In this document: one piece after another, positions 1-8,201 of the stretch
Layout of the letters: each line of letters opens with the position of its first letter
How positions within the stretch are numbered: position 1 is the stretch's first letter
NCBI RefSeq assembly: GCF_001613365.1
Contig: NZ_BDCF01000038.1
Coordinates: forward strand, 1 to 64,000
Length of the DNA: 64,000 nt
Origin: Nocardia xishanensis NBRC 101358
GTDB taxonomy: Bacteria; Actinomycetota; Actinomycetes; Mycobacteriales; Mycobacteriaceae
Direction: 5' to 3'
The notes under the pieces: model-generated
Database searches by the model: none
What the model saw: the letters and a program-made list of their open reading frames with translations, nothing else
What the model was told of the DNA's origin: nothing
Position numbers and translations under genes: made by a program

Positions 1-581
1 GCCACCAGCGGCGCGCCGTCGTCGGCCGCGCCCGAGGGGCCCGCCGCGACGAGGCGCACCATCCAGCGGTAGCCGTCCACGCCGATGAAGCGCAGGTCGG
101 CTCCTTCGGTGATGGCCAGGATCTCGCGGCCCCACGGACCGGTCTCCACCGCGACGCGCGCGCCCTCCTTGCGCAGTGAGTCGGCCAGGTCGGCCGCCAC
201 CGCGCGCCACTGGCCCGGCGATTTGGGCGCCGCGTAGGCGGCGACCGTGATGCGGCCGTGCTCGGTGGCCAGGTGCACCGCCTGCGGGGTGCCGTCGGGG
301 CTCATCTCCACCTGTAGCTGGCCGCCGGGCGGCACCGGCAAGATGACCGAACCCAGGTCGAGACGCTGCTCGGCCACCGTGTCCAGCAGCTCGGACACGT
401 CGTCGTAGTCGTACGGGCCGGTCCCCTCGCCCGCCGGGCTGTCGTCGAAACCGGCTGCTTCCTCGACGGATTCGACGATGGGCAGCTCGTCGGTGTCGTA
501 CTCCTCGTCGTCGTACTCGCCGTATTCGTCGTACTGATCCTCGTCGAACCGGTCCGACCGCTTGTTTCTCTTTCCGAACAT
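1..581 (-). CDS. DUF3710 domain-containing protein (3' end outside window)
   Basis: Partial gene reading off the left edge; 193 codons are visible from an ATG. The first 45 residues are strongly acidic (runs of D, E and Y after a basic FGKRNKRSD start), followed by a globular part with RLDLGSVILPVP and GPWGREI, as in the DUF3710 family (mycobacterial Rv2696c). Its function is unknown. It begins 7 bp downstream of the dut stop codon on the same strand, so the two are probably co-transcribed; the same dut-DUF3710 order is found in mycobacteria. The family call rests on sequence character and synteny; the C-terminus cannot be judged. Confidence 0.85.
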   Translation of the reverse strand, partial: MFGKRNKRSDRFDEDQYDEYGEYDDEEYDTDELPIVESVEEAAGFDDSPAGEGTGPYDYDDVSELLDTVAEQRLDLGSVILPVPPGGQLQVEMSPDGTPQAVHLATEHGRITVAAYAAPKSPGQWRAVAADLADSLRKEGARVAVETGPWGREILAITEGADLRFIGVDGYRWMVRLVAAGPSGAADDGAPLV

Positions 582-588
582 CGTCGCC

Positions 589-1089
589 TCACGCCTCCCG
601 GCCGGTCGCCCGGCCCACCCCGTCGGCCTCCGCGCCCAGGCTGGCGTGACCGCCGCTGGACCCGTAGCCGCCCGCACCTCGCGTCGTCTCGTCGAGCTGG
701 TCGACCTCGACGAAGTCGACCAGCTCCACCCGCTGCACAAGCAGCTGCGCGATCCGGTCGCCACGGCGCAGTTCGATGCGCGTGCGCGGATCGTGATTGA
801 TCAGGCACACCTTGATCTCGCCCCGGTACCCCGCGTCGACGGTGCCCGGCGTGTTCACCACCGACAGCCCCGTCTTGGCGGCGAGCCCCGACCTGGGATG
901 GATCAGCCCGACCGTGCCGACCGGCAGCGCCACGGCGACGCCGGTGCCGACCAGCACCCGCTCGCCCGGCTCCAGGATGACGTCCTCGGTGGTGCACAGG
1001 TCCACGCCCGCGTCGCCCGGATGGGCGCGCGTCGGCACGGGAATGCCCGGATCCAGCCGCAGCAGGGGTATCGGTGAAAGTGCGCTCAC
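589..1089 (-). CDS. dut: dUTP diphosphatase (dUTPase)
   Basis: Hydrolyses dUTP to dUMP and pyrophosphate, keeping uracil out of DNA and feeding dTMP synthesis; a cytosolic homotrimer. All five trimeric dUTPase motifs are present: [43 protein letters not shown] and the C-terminal [12 protein letters not shown]. The GTG start giving [15 protein letters not shown] yields 166 aa, close to the roughly 154 aa mycobacterial enzyme; a longer in-frame extension upstream has no family support. The C-terminus runs about 12 residues past motif 5. It is divergent from the DUF3093 gene across 62 bp and followed closely by the DUF3710 gene. Confidence 0.95.
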   Translation of the reverse strand: MSALSPIPLLRLDPGIPVPTRAHPGDAGVDLCTTEDVILEPGERVLVGTGVAVALPVGTVGLIHPRSGLAAKTGLSVVNTPGTVDAGYRGEIKVCLINHDPRTRIELRRGDRIAQLLVQRVELVDFVEVDQLDETTRGAGGYGSSGGHASLGAEADGVGRATGREA

Positions 1090-1151
1090 GTTGGTCGAGC
1101 CTACGCGTACCTCGGCGTTCGTCCGGCGGGACGGTGGCCTACTGTTGAGTC

Positions 1152-1664
1152 GTGTCGGACAGGCCCAACCCTTCGGTGACGGACAACGAGAAGCGGACTC
1201 GCCAGCCTTACAGTGAGCGCCTCTGGGTGCCGCTGTGGTGGTGGCCCGTCGCGTTCGGCATCGCCGGGCTGCTCGCCGCCGAGATCCACATGGGCGCACC
1301 GGGAATCCGGGCCTGGCTGCCCTACGTTCTGCTGCTCCCGATCCCCGCGTGGGTGCTGTTGTGGTTGAGCCGCCATCGCGTGGCGGTGACCGAGGACGAC
1401 CGGGGGACGCCGGAACTGCGCGCCGACCGGGCCCATCTGCCGGTGAATTTCGTCGCTCGTGCCGCGGTGGTCGCTCCCACCGCGAAGAGTGCGGCCATGG
1501 GCCGCCAGCTCGATCCCGCCGCGTATGTGCAACACCGTCCGTGGATCGGCCCGATGGTGTTGCTGGTCCTCGATGATCCTGATGATCCGACGCCTTACTG
1601 GTTGATCAGCACCCGCAGGCCGGAGAAGATCCTTGCCGCGCTCGGGCTGCCGAGCGCGGGCTGA
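1152..1664 (+). CDS. DUF3093 membrane protein
   Basis: 170-aa protein of unknown function with a hydrophilic N-terminus, two closely spaced hydrophobic segments (about residues 28-48 and 54-72, the first containing [13 protein letters not shown]), then a soluble C-terminal domain ending in [16 protein letters not shown]. This matches DUF3093 (mycobacterial Rv2698). The GTG start leaves a short intergenic stretch shared with the divergent dut promoter. The topology suggests a hairpin membrane anchor with both ends cytosolic; no catalytic motif is visible. Confidence 0.88.
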   Translation: MSDRPNPSVTDNEKRTRQPYSERLWVPLWWWPVAFGIAGLLAAEIHMGAPGIRAWLPYVLLLPIPAWVLLWLSRHRVAVTEDDRGTPELRADRAHLPVNFVARAAVVAPTAKSAAMGRQLDPAAYVQHRPWIGPMVLLVLDDPDDPTPYWLISTRRPEKILAALGLPSAG

Positions 1665-1719
1665 CAGTCGTCCTCGGCCGAACCTGGTGGTCCGGCCGCC
1701 TTCCGAACTCCGCGGACGA

Positions 1720-2022
1720 TCAGGCCGCGCAATCCATGCAGATCATCTGACCGCCGGATTCGCTGGCCAGCCTGCTGCGGTGGTGAACAAGGAAGCAGCT
1801 GGAACAGGTGAACTCGTCGGCCTGCTTCGGGATCACCCGAACCGAGAGCACTTCCTCGGACAGGTCCGCGCCGGGAAGCTCGAACGACTCCGCGGTATCG
1901 GATTCGTCGATATCCACGACGGCGGACTGCGCCTCGTTGCGACGAGCCTTCAGCTCCTCCAGCGAATCTTCCGACACATCGTCGGATTCGGTGCGCCGCG
2001 GTGCGTCATAGTCGGTTGCCAT
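1720..2022 (-). CDS. DUF4193 zinc-ribbon-like small protein
   Basis: 100-aa acidic protein with a C-terminal four-cysteine pattern (FTCSSCFLV, then MICMDCAA) that looks like a treble-clef or zinc-ribbon metal site. The N-terminal half is rich in D, E and S and contains SLEELKARR. This is the DUF4193 family, very conserved in actinobacteria (Rv2699c in M. tuberculosis) and of unknown function. It is divergently arranged with cei, as in mycobacteria. The cysteine spacing CxxC-x(n)-CxxC can be read directly; metal binding is inferred. Confidence 0.9.
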   Translation of the reverse strand: MATDYDAPRRTESDDVSEDSLEELKARRNEAQSAVVDIDESDTAESFELPGADLSEEVLSVRVIPKQADEFTCSSCFLVHHRSRLASESGGQMICMDCAA

Positions 2023-2398
2023 GTCGTCTTCCCCTCGTCCTTACTCCGTATATCCCGGACCGGCTGCCGACACTCCGATTCCTCGCCGGAATCGCGCGTC
2101 CACACCGCCCCGCCGGTGGTGCACATCACACGTGCACCGGTCACCTATCAGGGAGGATCACTAGGACCCATACCCGGTAGCGCTCGGTAAACGCAGGACA
2201 TGCCCTACTTGTTCCCGCGACCGACCACCGTTTTCGCCGCTGGTGATTCGATCTGGGCCGCCAGACAATAGCGGACCGCGCGACAAAAGTCGCAATCAAA
2301 ACACAGCCGAGTCGAAACTGTCGGGGAATCGACACCAAAGGTCGAACTCGCCGAGACCTTCCGCACCGTCACCGCGACATTTTCGTAGAGTGTGGCTC
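2023..2398. other. Divergent intergenic region between DUF4193 and cei
   Basis: About 376 bp with no supported gene. It must hold the two divergent promoters. It contains a GGTGCAC/GTGCACC inverted repeat (separate entry) and A-rich stretches near 2280-2310. Open frames crossing it are short or are upstream extensions of cei without family support. Confidence 0.6.
2118..2138. promoter_or_regulatory. Inverted repeat GGTGCAC-N7-GTGCACC
   Basis: Perfect 7-bp arms around a 7-bp spacer, about 100 bp upstream of the DUF4193 start and 260 bp upstream of cei. The geometry suits a dimeric regulator, but no cognate regulator is encoded next to it and the repeat may be chance in GC-rich DNA. Confidence 0.3.
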
Positions 2399-3085
2399 GT
2401 GGTTTCACTGATCACCGAAGGCAGCGCGTCGGATTCGCAGGGTCGACCCTACGCGCGGCGCCGCCCCAAACCCTGGCTCATCATGCTCGGCGTCATGGCG
2501 CTGATCTGCGCGATCGTGTGGATCAAGGCGCTGACGACGCAGGACACCGACACGACCGCGATGGCATGCAATTCGCCGAGCCCGGCCAGCGATACGGGCG
2601 CGACGCAAGCGGCTCCCGCCCCGAAATTGGGCCAGCGGGTGGGCCCGTCGCGCCTGGAGGACGTGGAACCCGCGCCGCTCGCGACGAGCAAGGTGCGCGT
2701 GCTCAACGCGAACAACCAGCGTGGACAGGCCGCGCACGTCGCCGCGCAGCTCGGCGACCTCGGCTTCGCGAGCGCACCCGGGACGCAGTACGGCAACGAT
2801 TCCGTATACGTCAACGGCGACCTCGAATGCGCCGGCCAGATCCGCTTCGGCGTGAACGGCAGGCCCGCCGCGGCGTCGGTGCAGCTGATCGCGCCGTGCG
2901 CCGAGCTGATCGAGGACCAGCGCGAGGACGACAGCGTCGACCTGGTGCTCGGGTCGCTCTTCCGTGATCTGCGGCCGAGCAACGACGCCGAAGAGGTGCT
3001 GCGCTCGCTGAAGAACCCGGCGCCGGGCTCCAGCCCCGCGATCGACAGCGACCTGCTCGACGCCGCGCGCACCACGCACTGCTGA
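2399..3085 (+). CDS. cei: Envelope integrity protein Cei-like (LytR_C domain)
   Basis: 228-aa single-pass membrane protein. A short basic N-terminus (about residues 15-27, RRRPKPW) precedes one membrane helix (about 28-46), then a Pro/Ala linker and an extracytoplasmic LytR C-terminal-like domain (TSKVRVLNANNQRGQA through VYVNGDLECAGQIRFG). Mycobacterial Rv2700/Cei has the same layout and is needed for cell envelope integrity. The GTG start was chosen because the sequence from there (VVSLITEGSASD) aligns with the mycobacterial N-terminus; longer frames upstream do not. A strong bidirectional terminator follows. Confidence 0.88.
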   Translation: MVSLITEGSASDSQGRPYARRRPKPWLIMLGVMALICAIVWIKALTTQDTDTTAMACNSPSPASDTGATQAAPAPKLGQRVGPSRLEDVEPAPLATSKVRVLNANNQRGQAAHVAAQLGDLGFASAPGTQYGNDSVYVNGDLECAGQIRFGVNGRPAAASVQLIAPCAELIEDQREDDSVDLVLGSLFRDLRPSNDAEEVLRSLKNPAPGSSPAIDSDLLDAARTTHC

Positions 3086-3134
3086 CGCCGAACAGCTTGA
3101 CCATTCACCCCGGCGTGTAGCCGGGGGCTCACCG

Positions 3135-3170
3135 TGCCGAGCCGCGCCCCCTAAGTGGCGCGGCTCGGCA
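3135..3170. terminator. Bidirectional hairpin terminator between cei and suhB
   Basis: Perfect 14-bp inverted repeat TGCCGAGCCGCGCC / GGCGCGGCTCGGCA with an 8-nt loop, abutting the suhB stop codon and 50 bp after the cei stop. It lies between convergent genes and has no U-tract, as is common in actinobacteria. Confidence 0.8.
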
Positions 3171-4085
3171 TCAACGATCCGGAATCGGCTCGGTCGCTCC
3201 GACTTCCGCGAGCAGCGCGCCGAGTTCCGCTGCGATGCCCGGCGCCGCGGCGACGACGAGATCGCCCGCCGTTCCGCTCGCGGTCGCGGGCGGAAGCGTC
3301 AGGCGCGCTCCGGCTTCGGCGGCGATCAACGCGCCCGCACCCCAGTCCCAGGCGTGCAGTCCGTGCTCGTAGTACGCGTCGACCCGTCCGGCGGCCACAT
3401 GACACAGATCGAGCGCGGCCGCGCCGAAGCGGCGGATGTCGCGTACCCGCGGCAGCACCAGCGCGATCATCTCTGCCTGCCTGGCGCGCCGGTGCCTGCC
3501 GTAACCGAACCCCGTGGCCACCAACGCCATCGAGAGGTCCTCGACCGGATTGCAGCGCAGCTGTTCGACCGCGCCGTCGGCGGCCGTCGCCGTCGCGCCG
3601 AGACCGCGCGCGGCGCTGTAGGTCACCTCCCGCGCGACGTCGACCACCGCGCCCGCGACGGGCTGTCCGTTGCGCAGCGCGGCCACCGAGACGGCGTAGC
3701 CGGGAATGCCGTACAGAAAGTTGACGGTTCCGTCGATCGGATCGACCACCCAATGCACCGCGTCGTCGTCGGCGGACAGGCTGCCGCCGCCTTCCTCGCC
3801 CACGATCGGGTCGCCTGGCCTGTGTTCGGCGAGCAGCCCGCGGATCAGCTCCTCGCTCTCGGTGTCCACCACGGTCACCGGATCGGTGGCGTGACCCTTG
3901 GTCTGCACGGCCCCGTCGGCCGCGGCGCCCTCCGGGCCGAACACTTCGGGGCGGCGAGCGCGCACGTGCGCGGCGGCTCGCTCGGCGAGCTCTACCGCGA
4001 CGCGGCGCAGTTCGGACGCGGTTTCGCGCGGGTCGGCGGCGGAATCTTCGGCTACGGGGCTAGTGGATTGCGGCACGCCGCCCAT
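3171..4085 (-). CDS. suhB: Inositol monophosphatase family protein (SuhB)
   Basis: Mg2+-dependent phosphatase of the inositol monophosphatase family, expected to release inositol from inositol-1-phosphate for mycothiol and phosphatidylinositol lipids; cytosolic. The signature motifs are present: VGEEGGG (metal-binding Glu), WVVDPIDGTVNF (residues about 112-123) and HAWDWGAGALIAAEAGA near the C-terminus. 304 aa from the ATG reading MGGVPQST, similar to mycobacterial SuhB (Rv2701c). A longer frame upstream is Arg/Cys-rich and not family-like. It is divergent from ppgK across 169 bp holding a 14-bp palindrome. Confidence 0.92.
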   Translation of the reverse strand: MGGVPQSTSPVAEDSAADPRETASELRRVAVELAERAAAHVRARRPEVFGPEGAAADGAVQTKGHATDPVTVVDTESEELIRGLLAEHRPGDPIVGEEGGGSLSADDDAVHWVVDPIDGTVNFLYGIPGYAVSVAALRNGQPVAGAVVDVAREVTYSAARGLGATATAADGAVEQLRCNPVEDLSMALVATGFGYGRHRRARQAEMIALVLPRVRDIRRFGAAALDLCHVAAGRVDAYYEHGLHAWDWGAGALIAAEAGARLTLPPATASGTAGDLVVAAAPGIAAELGALLAEVGATEPIPDR

Positions 4086-4133
4086 CGCATCACAGATCCT
4101 CGGAGGCGCGCAGCACCGATCGCGCATTACTCT

Positions 4134-4147
4134 TGTCGTGCACGACA
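4134..4147. promoter_or_regulatory. Perfect 14-bp palindrome TGTCGTGCACGACA
   Basis: A fully symmetric 14-mer in the suhB-ppgK divergent intergenic region, 49 bp from the suhB start and 108 bp from the ppgK start. It has the form of an operator for a homodimeric regulator that could act on both genes. No regulator gene is adjacent. Confidence 0.4.
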
Positions 4148-4254
4148 CAGCGCCGTCGTCGGGCACCCCACCGCACCCGCTCCTGCGGCGGCGTGGGTCC
4201 GGTGCGGCGGGCGCTGTCATCTCACCGGCCAGCTATGGGAACGAGGGGTTAGCC

Positions 4255-5013
4255 ATGTCCGCTCGGGGGCACGCATTCGGTATCGACATCGGCGGCAGCG
4301 GCGTCAAGGGCGCCGTGGTCGATCTAGCCACCGGCGAACTCGTGCACGAGCGGATCAAGATCGCTACCCCGCATCCTTCGACCCCGGAGGCCGTCGCCGA
4401 CGCGGTGGCCAAGCTCGTCGCGGAGGCGGATTGGCCGGGTCCGGTCGGCATCACACTGCCGTCCGTGGTGCTCGAGGGCGTGGCACGCACCGCCGCCAAT
4501 ATCGACAAGGCCTGGATCGGCACCGACGCGCGCGCCCTGTTCTCGGCGGCGCTCGGCGGCAGGCCGGTGACCGTGCTGAACGACGCGGACGCGGCCGGAC
4601 TCGCCGAGGACCGCTACGGCGCGGCGAAGAACTACGACGGTCTGGTGCTGCTACTGACCTTCGGTACCGGCATCGGCTCGGCGCTGCTCTACAACGGCAC
4701 GCTGGTGCCCAACAGCGAACTAGGGCACCTCGAGATCGGCGGCATGGAGACCGAGCACCGCGCCGCGGCATCGATCAAGGATCGCGACGGGCTCAGTTAC
4801 GAGCAGTGGGCCACGGAGGTCAGCACCGTGCTGATCGGTCTGGAGAACCTGTTCTGGCCGAAGGTGTTCGTCGCGGGCGGCGGCATCAGCCGCGACGCCG
4901 ATCAGTGGATTCCGTTGCTGACCAACCGAACTCCGGTGGTTCCCGCCCATCTGCGAAACACCGCGGGCATCGTCGGCGCCGCCATGGCCATAGACGCGGG
5001 TATCGTTCCGTGA
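4255..5013 (+). CDS. ppgK: Polyphosphate glucokinase
   Basis: Phosphorylates glucose with polyphosphate (and usually ATP) as donor. A ROK/hexokinase-fold protein of 252 aa. The N-terminal phosphate-binding motif is FGIDIGGSGVKGAVVD, the sugar-binding segment is VTVLNDADAAGLAE, followed by LLTFGTGIGSALL and SELGHLEIGG. Mycobacterial PpgK (Rv2702) is about 265 aa with the same motifs. The ATG was chosen because the motif starts nine residues in. It lies upstream of sigA in the same orientation, as in mycobacteria, separated by 222 bp, so sigA probably has its own promoter. Confidence 0.95.
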   Translation: MSARGHAFGIDIGGSGVKGAVVDLATGELVHERIKIATPHPSTPEAVADAVAKLVAEADWPGPVGITLPSVVLEGVARTAANIDKAWIGTDARALFSAALGGRPVTVLNDADAAGLAEDRYGAAKNYDGLVLLLTFGTGIGSALLYNGTLVPNSELGHLEIGGMETEHRAAASIKDRDGLSYEQWATEVSTVLIGLENLFWPKVFVAGGGISRDADQWIPLLTNRTPVVPAHLRNTAGIVGAAMAIDAGIVP

Positions 5014-5235
5014 CCGGCGCGGCGGCGGTGCGCGACGAGGCGGAAAACGCGCCAGGCGGGCGTGCGACAACTGGCATCGTGCCGTGAGTACCCTGGTTGG
5101 ATCGTTACAATGGAACATGCCCGGCGGTGAGCCGGAGAAACCCGACCGGCCCTCCGCCGGTGAAACCCGACAGATCGCTCCGCCGGAACACAACTCTGGC
5201 GTGACGCCGCACGAGACCGTCACGAAAGGGCGTAC
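5014..5235 (+). promoter_or_regulatory. sigA upstream region with candidate -10 box
   Basis: 222 bp between ppgK and sigA. TACAAT at 5106-5111 is a plausible -10 element, giving a leader of roughly 115 nt, but I find no convincing -35 17 nt upstream. The leader carries a near-direct duplication of CCGG-N-GAAACCCGAC (around 5131 and 5156). An AAAGG-type ribosome binding site sits at about 5224. Confidence 0.35.
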
Positions 5236-6615
5236 GTGGTAGCCACGACCCGTCAGACCGCCGAATCGGCCGATGCCGACTCCACAGATGTAACCGCAGC
5301 ACGGCCGGTCCGCAAGGCTGCCGCCAAGAAGGCACCGGCCAAGAAGGCCGCGGCCAAGAAGGCGCCCGCGAAGAAGGCCGCGGCCAAGAAGGCCCCCGCG
5401 AAGAAGGCCGCCACCAAGAAAGCGGGCCCCGACGGCGAGCCCGGCGCCGAGGAGGCGCTGGAGGACGAGGCTCTCGATCTCGAGGATCTGGACGATCTGG
5501 AAGTCGACGAGGGCGACCTCACCGACGACGCGGACCTGGAGGACGACGCGGCCGAGGACGTCGCCGAAGACGAAGAGGCTGAAGCCGAGGGCGCCGAGGA
5601 GCCGACGGAGAAGGACAAGGCCTCCGGCGATTTCGTCTGGGACGAGGAGGAGTCCGAGGCGCTGCGCCAGGCGCGCAAGGACGCCGAGCTCACCGCCTCC
5701 GCCGACTCGGTGCGCGCCTACCTCAAGCAGATCGGCAAGGTCGCGCTGCTCAACGCCGAGGAGGAGGTCGAGCTCGCCAAGCGGATCGAGGCAGGCCTCT
5801 ACGCGGCGGAGAAGGTGCGCGAGTTCGCCGAGGCGGGCGAGAAGCTGCCCGTCGCGATGCGCCGCGATTTCAACTGGATCGTGCGCGACGGCAACCGGGC
5901 CAAGAACCATCTGCTCGAGGCCAACCTGCGACTGGTCGTGTCGCTGGCCAAGCGCTACACCGGCCGCGGCATGGCGTTCCTGGACCTGATCCAGGAGGGC
6001 AACCTCGGTCTGATCCGCGCGGTGGAGAAGTTCGACTACACCAAGGGCTACAAGTTCTCCACGTACGCCACCTGGTGGATCCGGCAGGCCATCACCCGCG
6101 CCATGGCCGACCAGGCCCGCACCATCCGCATCCCCGTGCACATGGTCGAGGTCATCAACAAGCTCGGCCGCATTCAGCGCGAGCTGCTCCAGGATCTGGG
6201 CCGCGAGCCCACCCCGGAGGAGCTGGCCAAGGAAATGGACATCACGCCGGAGAAGGTGCTGGAGATCCAGCAGTACGCGCGTGAACCGATCTCCCTCGAC
6301 CAGACCATCGGCGACGAGGGCGACAGCCAGCTCGGCGACTTCATCGAGGACTCCGAGGCCGTGGTCGCGGTCGACGCGGTGAGCTTCACCCTGCTGCAGG
6401 ATCAGCTGCAGTCGGTGCTGGAGACGCTGTCCGAACGCGAGGCGGGCGTGGTCCGGCTGCGCTTCGGCCTCACCGACGGCCAGCCGCGCACCCTCGACGA
6501 GATCGGTCAGGTGTACGGGGTCACCCGTGAGCGCATCCGGCAGATCGAGTCGAAGACCATGAGCAAGCTGCGCCACCCCAGCCGCTCCCAGGTGCTGCGC
6601 GACTACCTGGACTGA
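5236..6615 (+). CDS. sigA: Primary RNA polymerase sigma factor SigA (RpoD)
   Basis: Housekeeping sigma-70 factor, 459 aa. Residues 27-63 are a basic, Ala/Lys-rich low-complexity stretch built on a 10-residue [10 protein letters not shown] unit repeated about three times; residues about 70-130 are very acidic. The conserved part starts near residue 155 with [11 protein letters not shown] (region 1.2) and includes [18 protein letters not shown] (2.3) and [18 protein letters not shown] (2.4), the -10 recognition helix. Region 4.2 holds [18 protein letters not shown] near the C-terminus. The GTG start gives [10 protein letters not shown]. Mycobacterial SigA (Rv2703) has an equally long unconserved N-terminus. 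Confidence 0.97.
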   Translation: MVATTRQTAESADADSTDVTAARPVRKAAAKKAPAKKAAAKKAPAKKAAAKKAPAKKAATKKAGPDGEPGAEEALEDEALDLEDLDDLEVDEGDLTDDADLEDDAAEDVAEDEEAEAEGAEEPTEKDKASGDFVWDEEESEALRQARKDAELTASADSVRAYLKQIGKVALLNAEEEVELAKRIEAGLYAAEKVREFAEAGEKLPVAMRRDFNWIVRDGNRAKNHLLEANLRLVVSLAKRYTGRGMAFLDLIQEGNLGLIRAVEKFDYTKGYKFSTYATWWIRQAITRAMADQARTIRIPVHMVEVINKLGRIQRELLQDLGREPTPEELAKEMDITPEKVLEIQQYAREPISLDQTIGDEGDSQLGDFIEDSEAVVAVDAVSFTLLQDQLQSVLETLSEREAGVVRLRFGLTDGQPRTLDEIGQVYGVTRERIRQIESKTMSKLRHPSRSQVLRDYLD

Positions 6616-6629
6616 GTTCGAACGGACCT

Positions 6630-6689
6630 ACGGGCCCGCATCCTTTGTACCGCTTGCCTTTTCGGCGACGGAACGGGATGTGGGCCCGT
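6630..6689 (+). terminator. Probable sigA terminator hairpin
   Basis: Arms ACGGGCCCGCATCC (6630-6643) and GGATGTGGGCCCGT (6676-6689) pair over 14 positions with one mismatch, and lie 15 bp after the sigA stop codon. The 32-nt loop is long for a classical terminator; no U-run follows. Confidence 0.5.
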
Positions 6690-6854
6690 TGTCGTCTCTG
6701 GCGCCTCGCCGAGAGGTACTGCCGCATACCACTTTCCAAATGGAATCAAACCCGAAAGTGATCCAAAACACTGGCGGGCGCACGGCTTCGAGGGCCCGGC
6801 TGCCGTACAGTCTGACCCACAAGTTTTTCGACGCCGGGCGGTCTCGGCCCAGCC

Positions 6855-8123
6855 ATGGGGATTCACGTGCTCGACATTCACCACTTCACTTACGGGTGGT
6901 TGACACCGATACTGGCCTACATCATGTCCTTCACGGGGTCGCTGCTCGGCTTGCAGTGCGCCGCGCGGGCCCGGGCGGCCGAGGGCAGGGCGGGCTGGCT
7001 GGTGCTCGCCGCGTTCGCCATCGGCGGCACCGGGATCTGGGTCATGCATTTCATTGCGATGCTTGGCTTTTCGATCCGCGGCACGGAGATCCGCTACGAC
7101 GTCCCGCTCACCCTGCTCAGCGCGGCGACCGCGATCGTGGTGGTCGGCATCGGGCTGTTCGTCGTGGTGACGCCGCGGCCGACGCTGGTCGCGCTGTTCG
7201 CGGGTGGCGCCGTCACCGGCCTCGGCGTGGCGGCCATGCACTACCTCGGCATGTTCGCGATGAAGTCGAGCGCGACCATCAGCTACGACCTGCCGACGGT
7301 GGTGCTCTCGGTCGCGATCGCGGTGATCGCGGCGACCGTGGCGCTGTGGTTCACGTTGCGGGTCAACGGTTTTCTGGCGACCACCGGCGCGGCCGGGATC
7401 ATGGGTCTGGCCGTGTGCGGCATGCACTACACCGGCATGGCCTCGATGCACGCGCACCACGCCGGGCACGACGGGCCGGTCGCGGGAACGGGCGCGATGC
7501 AGCTGCTCGCGCCGCTGATCGTCGGCATCAGCATCGTGACGATGATGCTGCTGATCGCGGTGAGCCTCACCTCGATCGAGCACGACATCGATCTGCCGCC
7601 GCTGCGCGCCGCCTCCGTCCGCCCGGCCGCCGACGACCTCGCGCCGGCCCCGCGTCCGCGTCCCGCACCCGCCCGAGCCCTCACCGAGAAATTCACGCCC
7701 GCACCACCGGCCGCCGCGCGCCCCGCCGTCGAGAACATCGCGCCCGCATCGCCGCAATTCACCGTGCGACCCGCCGCCGAGAAGCTCGCGTCCGCATCGC
7801 CGCAATTCACCGTGCGACCCGCCGCCGAGAACATCGCGCCCACACCTCCGCCGGCCACGGTGCGACCCGCACCCGAGGACATCGCGCCCGCCCCACCACC
7901 CGCCACAGTGCGCCCCGCCCCTGAGAACATCGCGTCCACACCCCCGCCGGCCGCGGTGCGACCCGCCGAGAACCTCACACCGACGCCCTCTCCGGGCACG
8001 GTCACCGCCGAGAACGTCGCGCCGACGCCTCCGCCGCGCCCGGAACCGTTCCCTGCCTCCGTCCCACCCGTCAACGGGACACCGTACTGGCCGACGACTC
8101 GCGACGTTCCGCGCCGGAAGTAG
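6855..8123 (+). CDS. MHYT-domain membrane protein with repetitive Pro/Ala tail
   Basis: 422 aa. The N-terminal 250 residues form an MHYT sensor domain of about seven membrane helices with three metal-site motifs, MHFIAMLGF, MHYLGMFAM and MHYTGMASM; MHYT domains are proposed to bind copper and sense oxygen, CO or NO. From residue 289 the protein becomes a cytosolic Pro/Ala/Glu-rich tail built from about six 16-residue units of the type RPAAENIAPTPPPATV. No GGDEF, EAL or kinase domain follows, so any output is unknown. An in-frame GTG four codons downstream (VLDIHHFTYG) has a better spaced purine-rich upstream element and is an equally likely start. Confidence 0.85.
   Translation: MGIHVLDIHHFTYGWLTPILAYIMSFTGSLLGLQCAARARAAEGRAGWLVLAAFAIGGTGIWVMHFIAMLGFSIRGTEIRYDVPLTLLSAATAIVVVGIGLFVVVTPRPTLVALFAGGAVTGLGVAAMHYLGMFAMKSSATISYDLPTVVLSVAIAVIAATVALWFTLRVNGFLATTGAAGIMGLAVCGMHYTGMASMHAHHAGHDGPVAGTGAMQLLAPLIVGISIVTMMLLIAVSLTSIEHDIDLPPLRAASVRPAADDLAPAPRPRPAPARALTEKFTPAPPAAARPAVENIAPASPQFTVRPAAEKLASASPQFTVRPAAENIAPTPPPATVRPAPEDIAPAPPPATVRPAPENIASTPPPAAVRPAENLTPTPSPGTVTAENVAPTPPPRPEPFPASVPPVNGTPYWPTTRDVPRRK
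7719..8050 (+). repeat. 48-bp coding tandem repeat in the MHYT protein tail
   Basis: Five complete 48-bp units (starting at 7719, 7767, 7815, 7863 and 7911), then a 45-bp unit and a degenerate remnant. Each encodes a 16-residue RPA-x-E-x-IAP-type segment. The Gln-Phe-Thr-Val ending is found only in the first two units, and the Pro-Ala-Thr/Ala-Val ending in the later ones, showing stepwise duplication. Confidence 0.85.
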
Positions 8124-8201
8124 CCCCGCGAGCTGCGTTCACCACACGCCGAACGCGGCGTCGGGTCCATTCGACGGCTGGCGACCCGGCAGACTGCTTG
8201 T

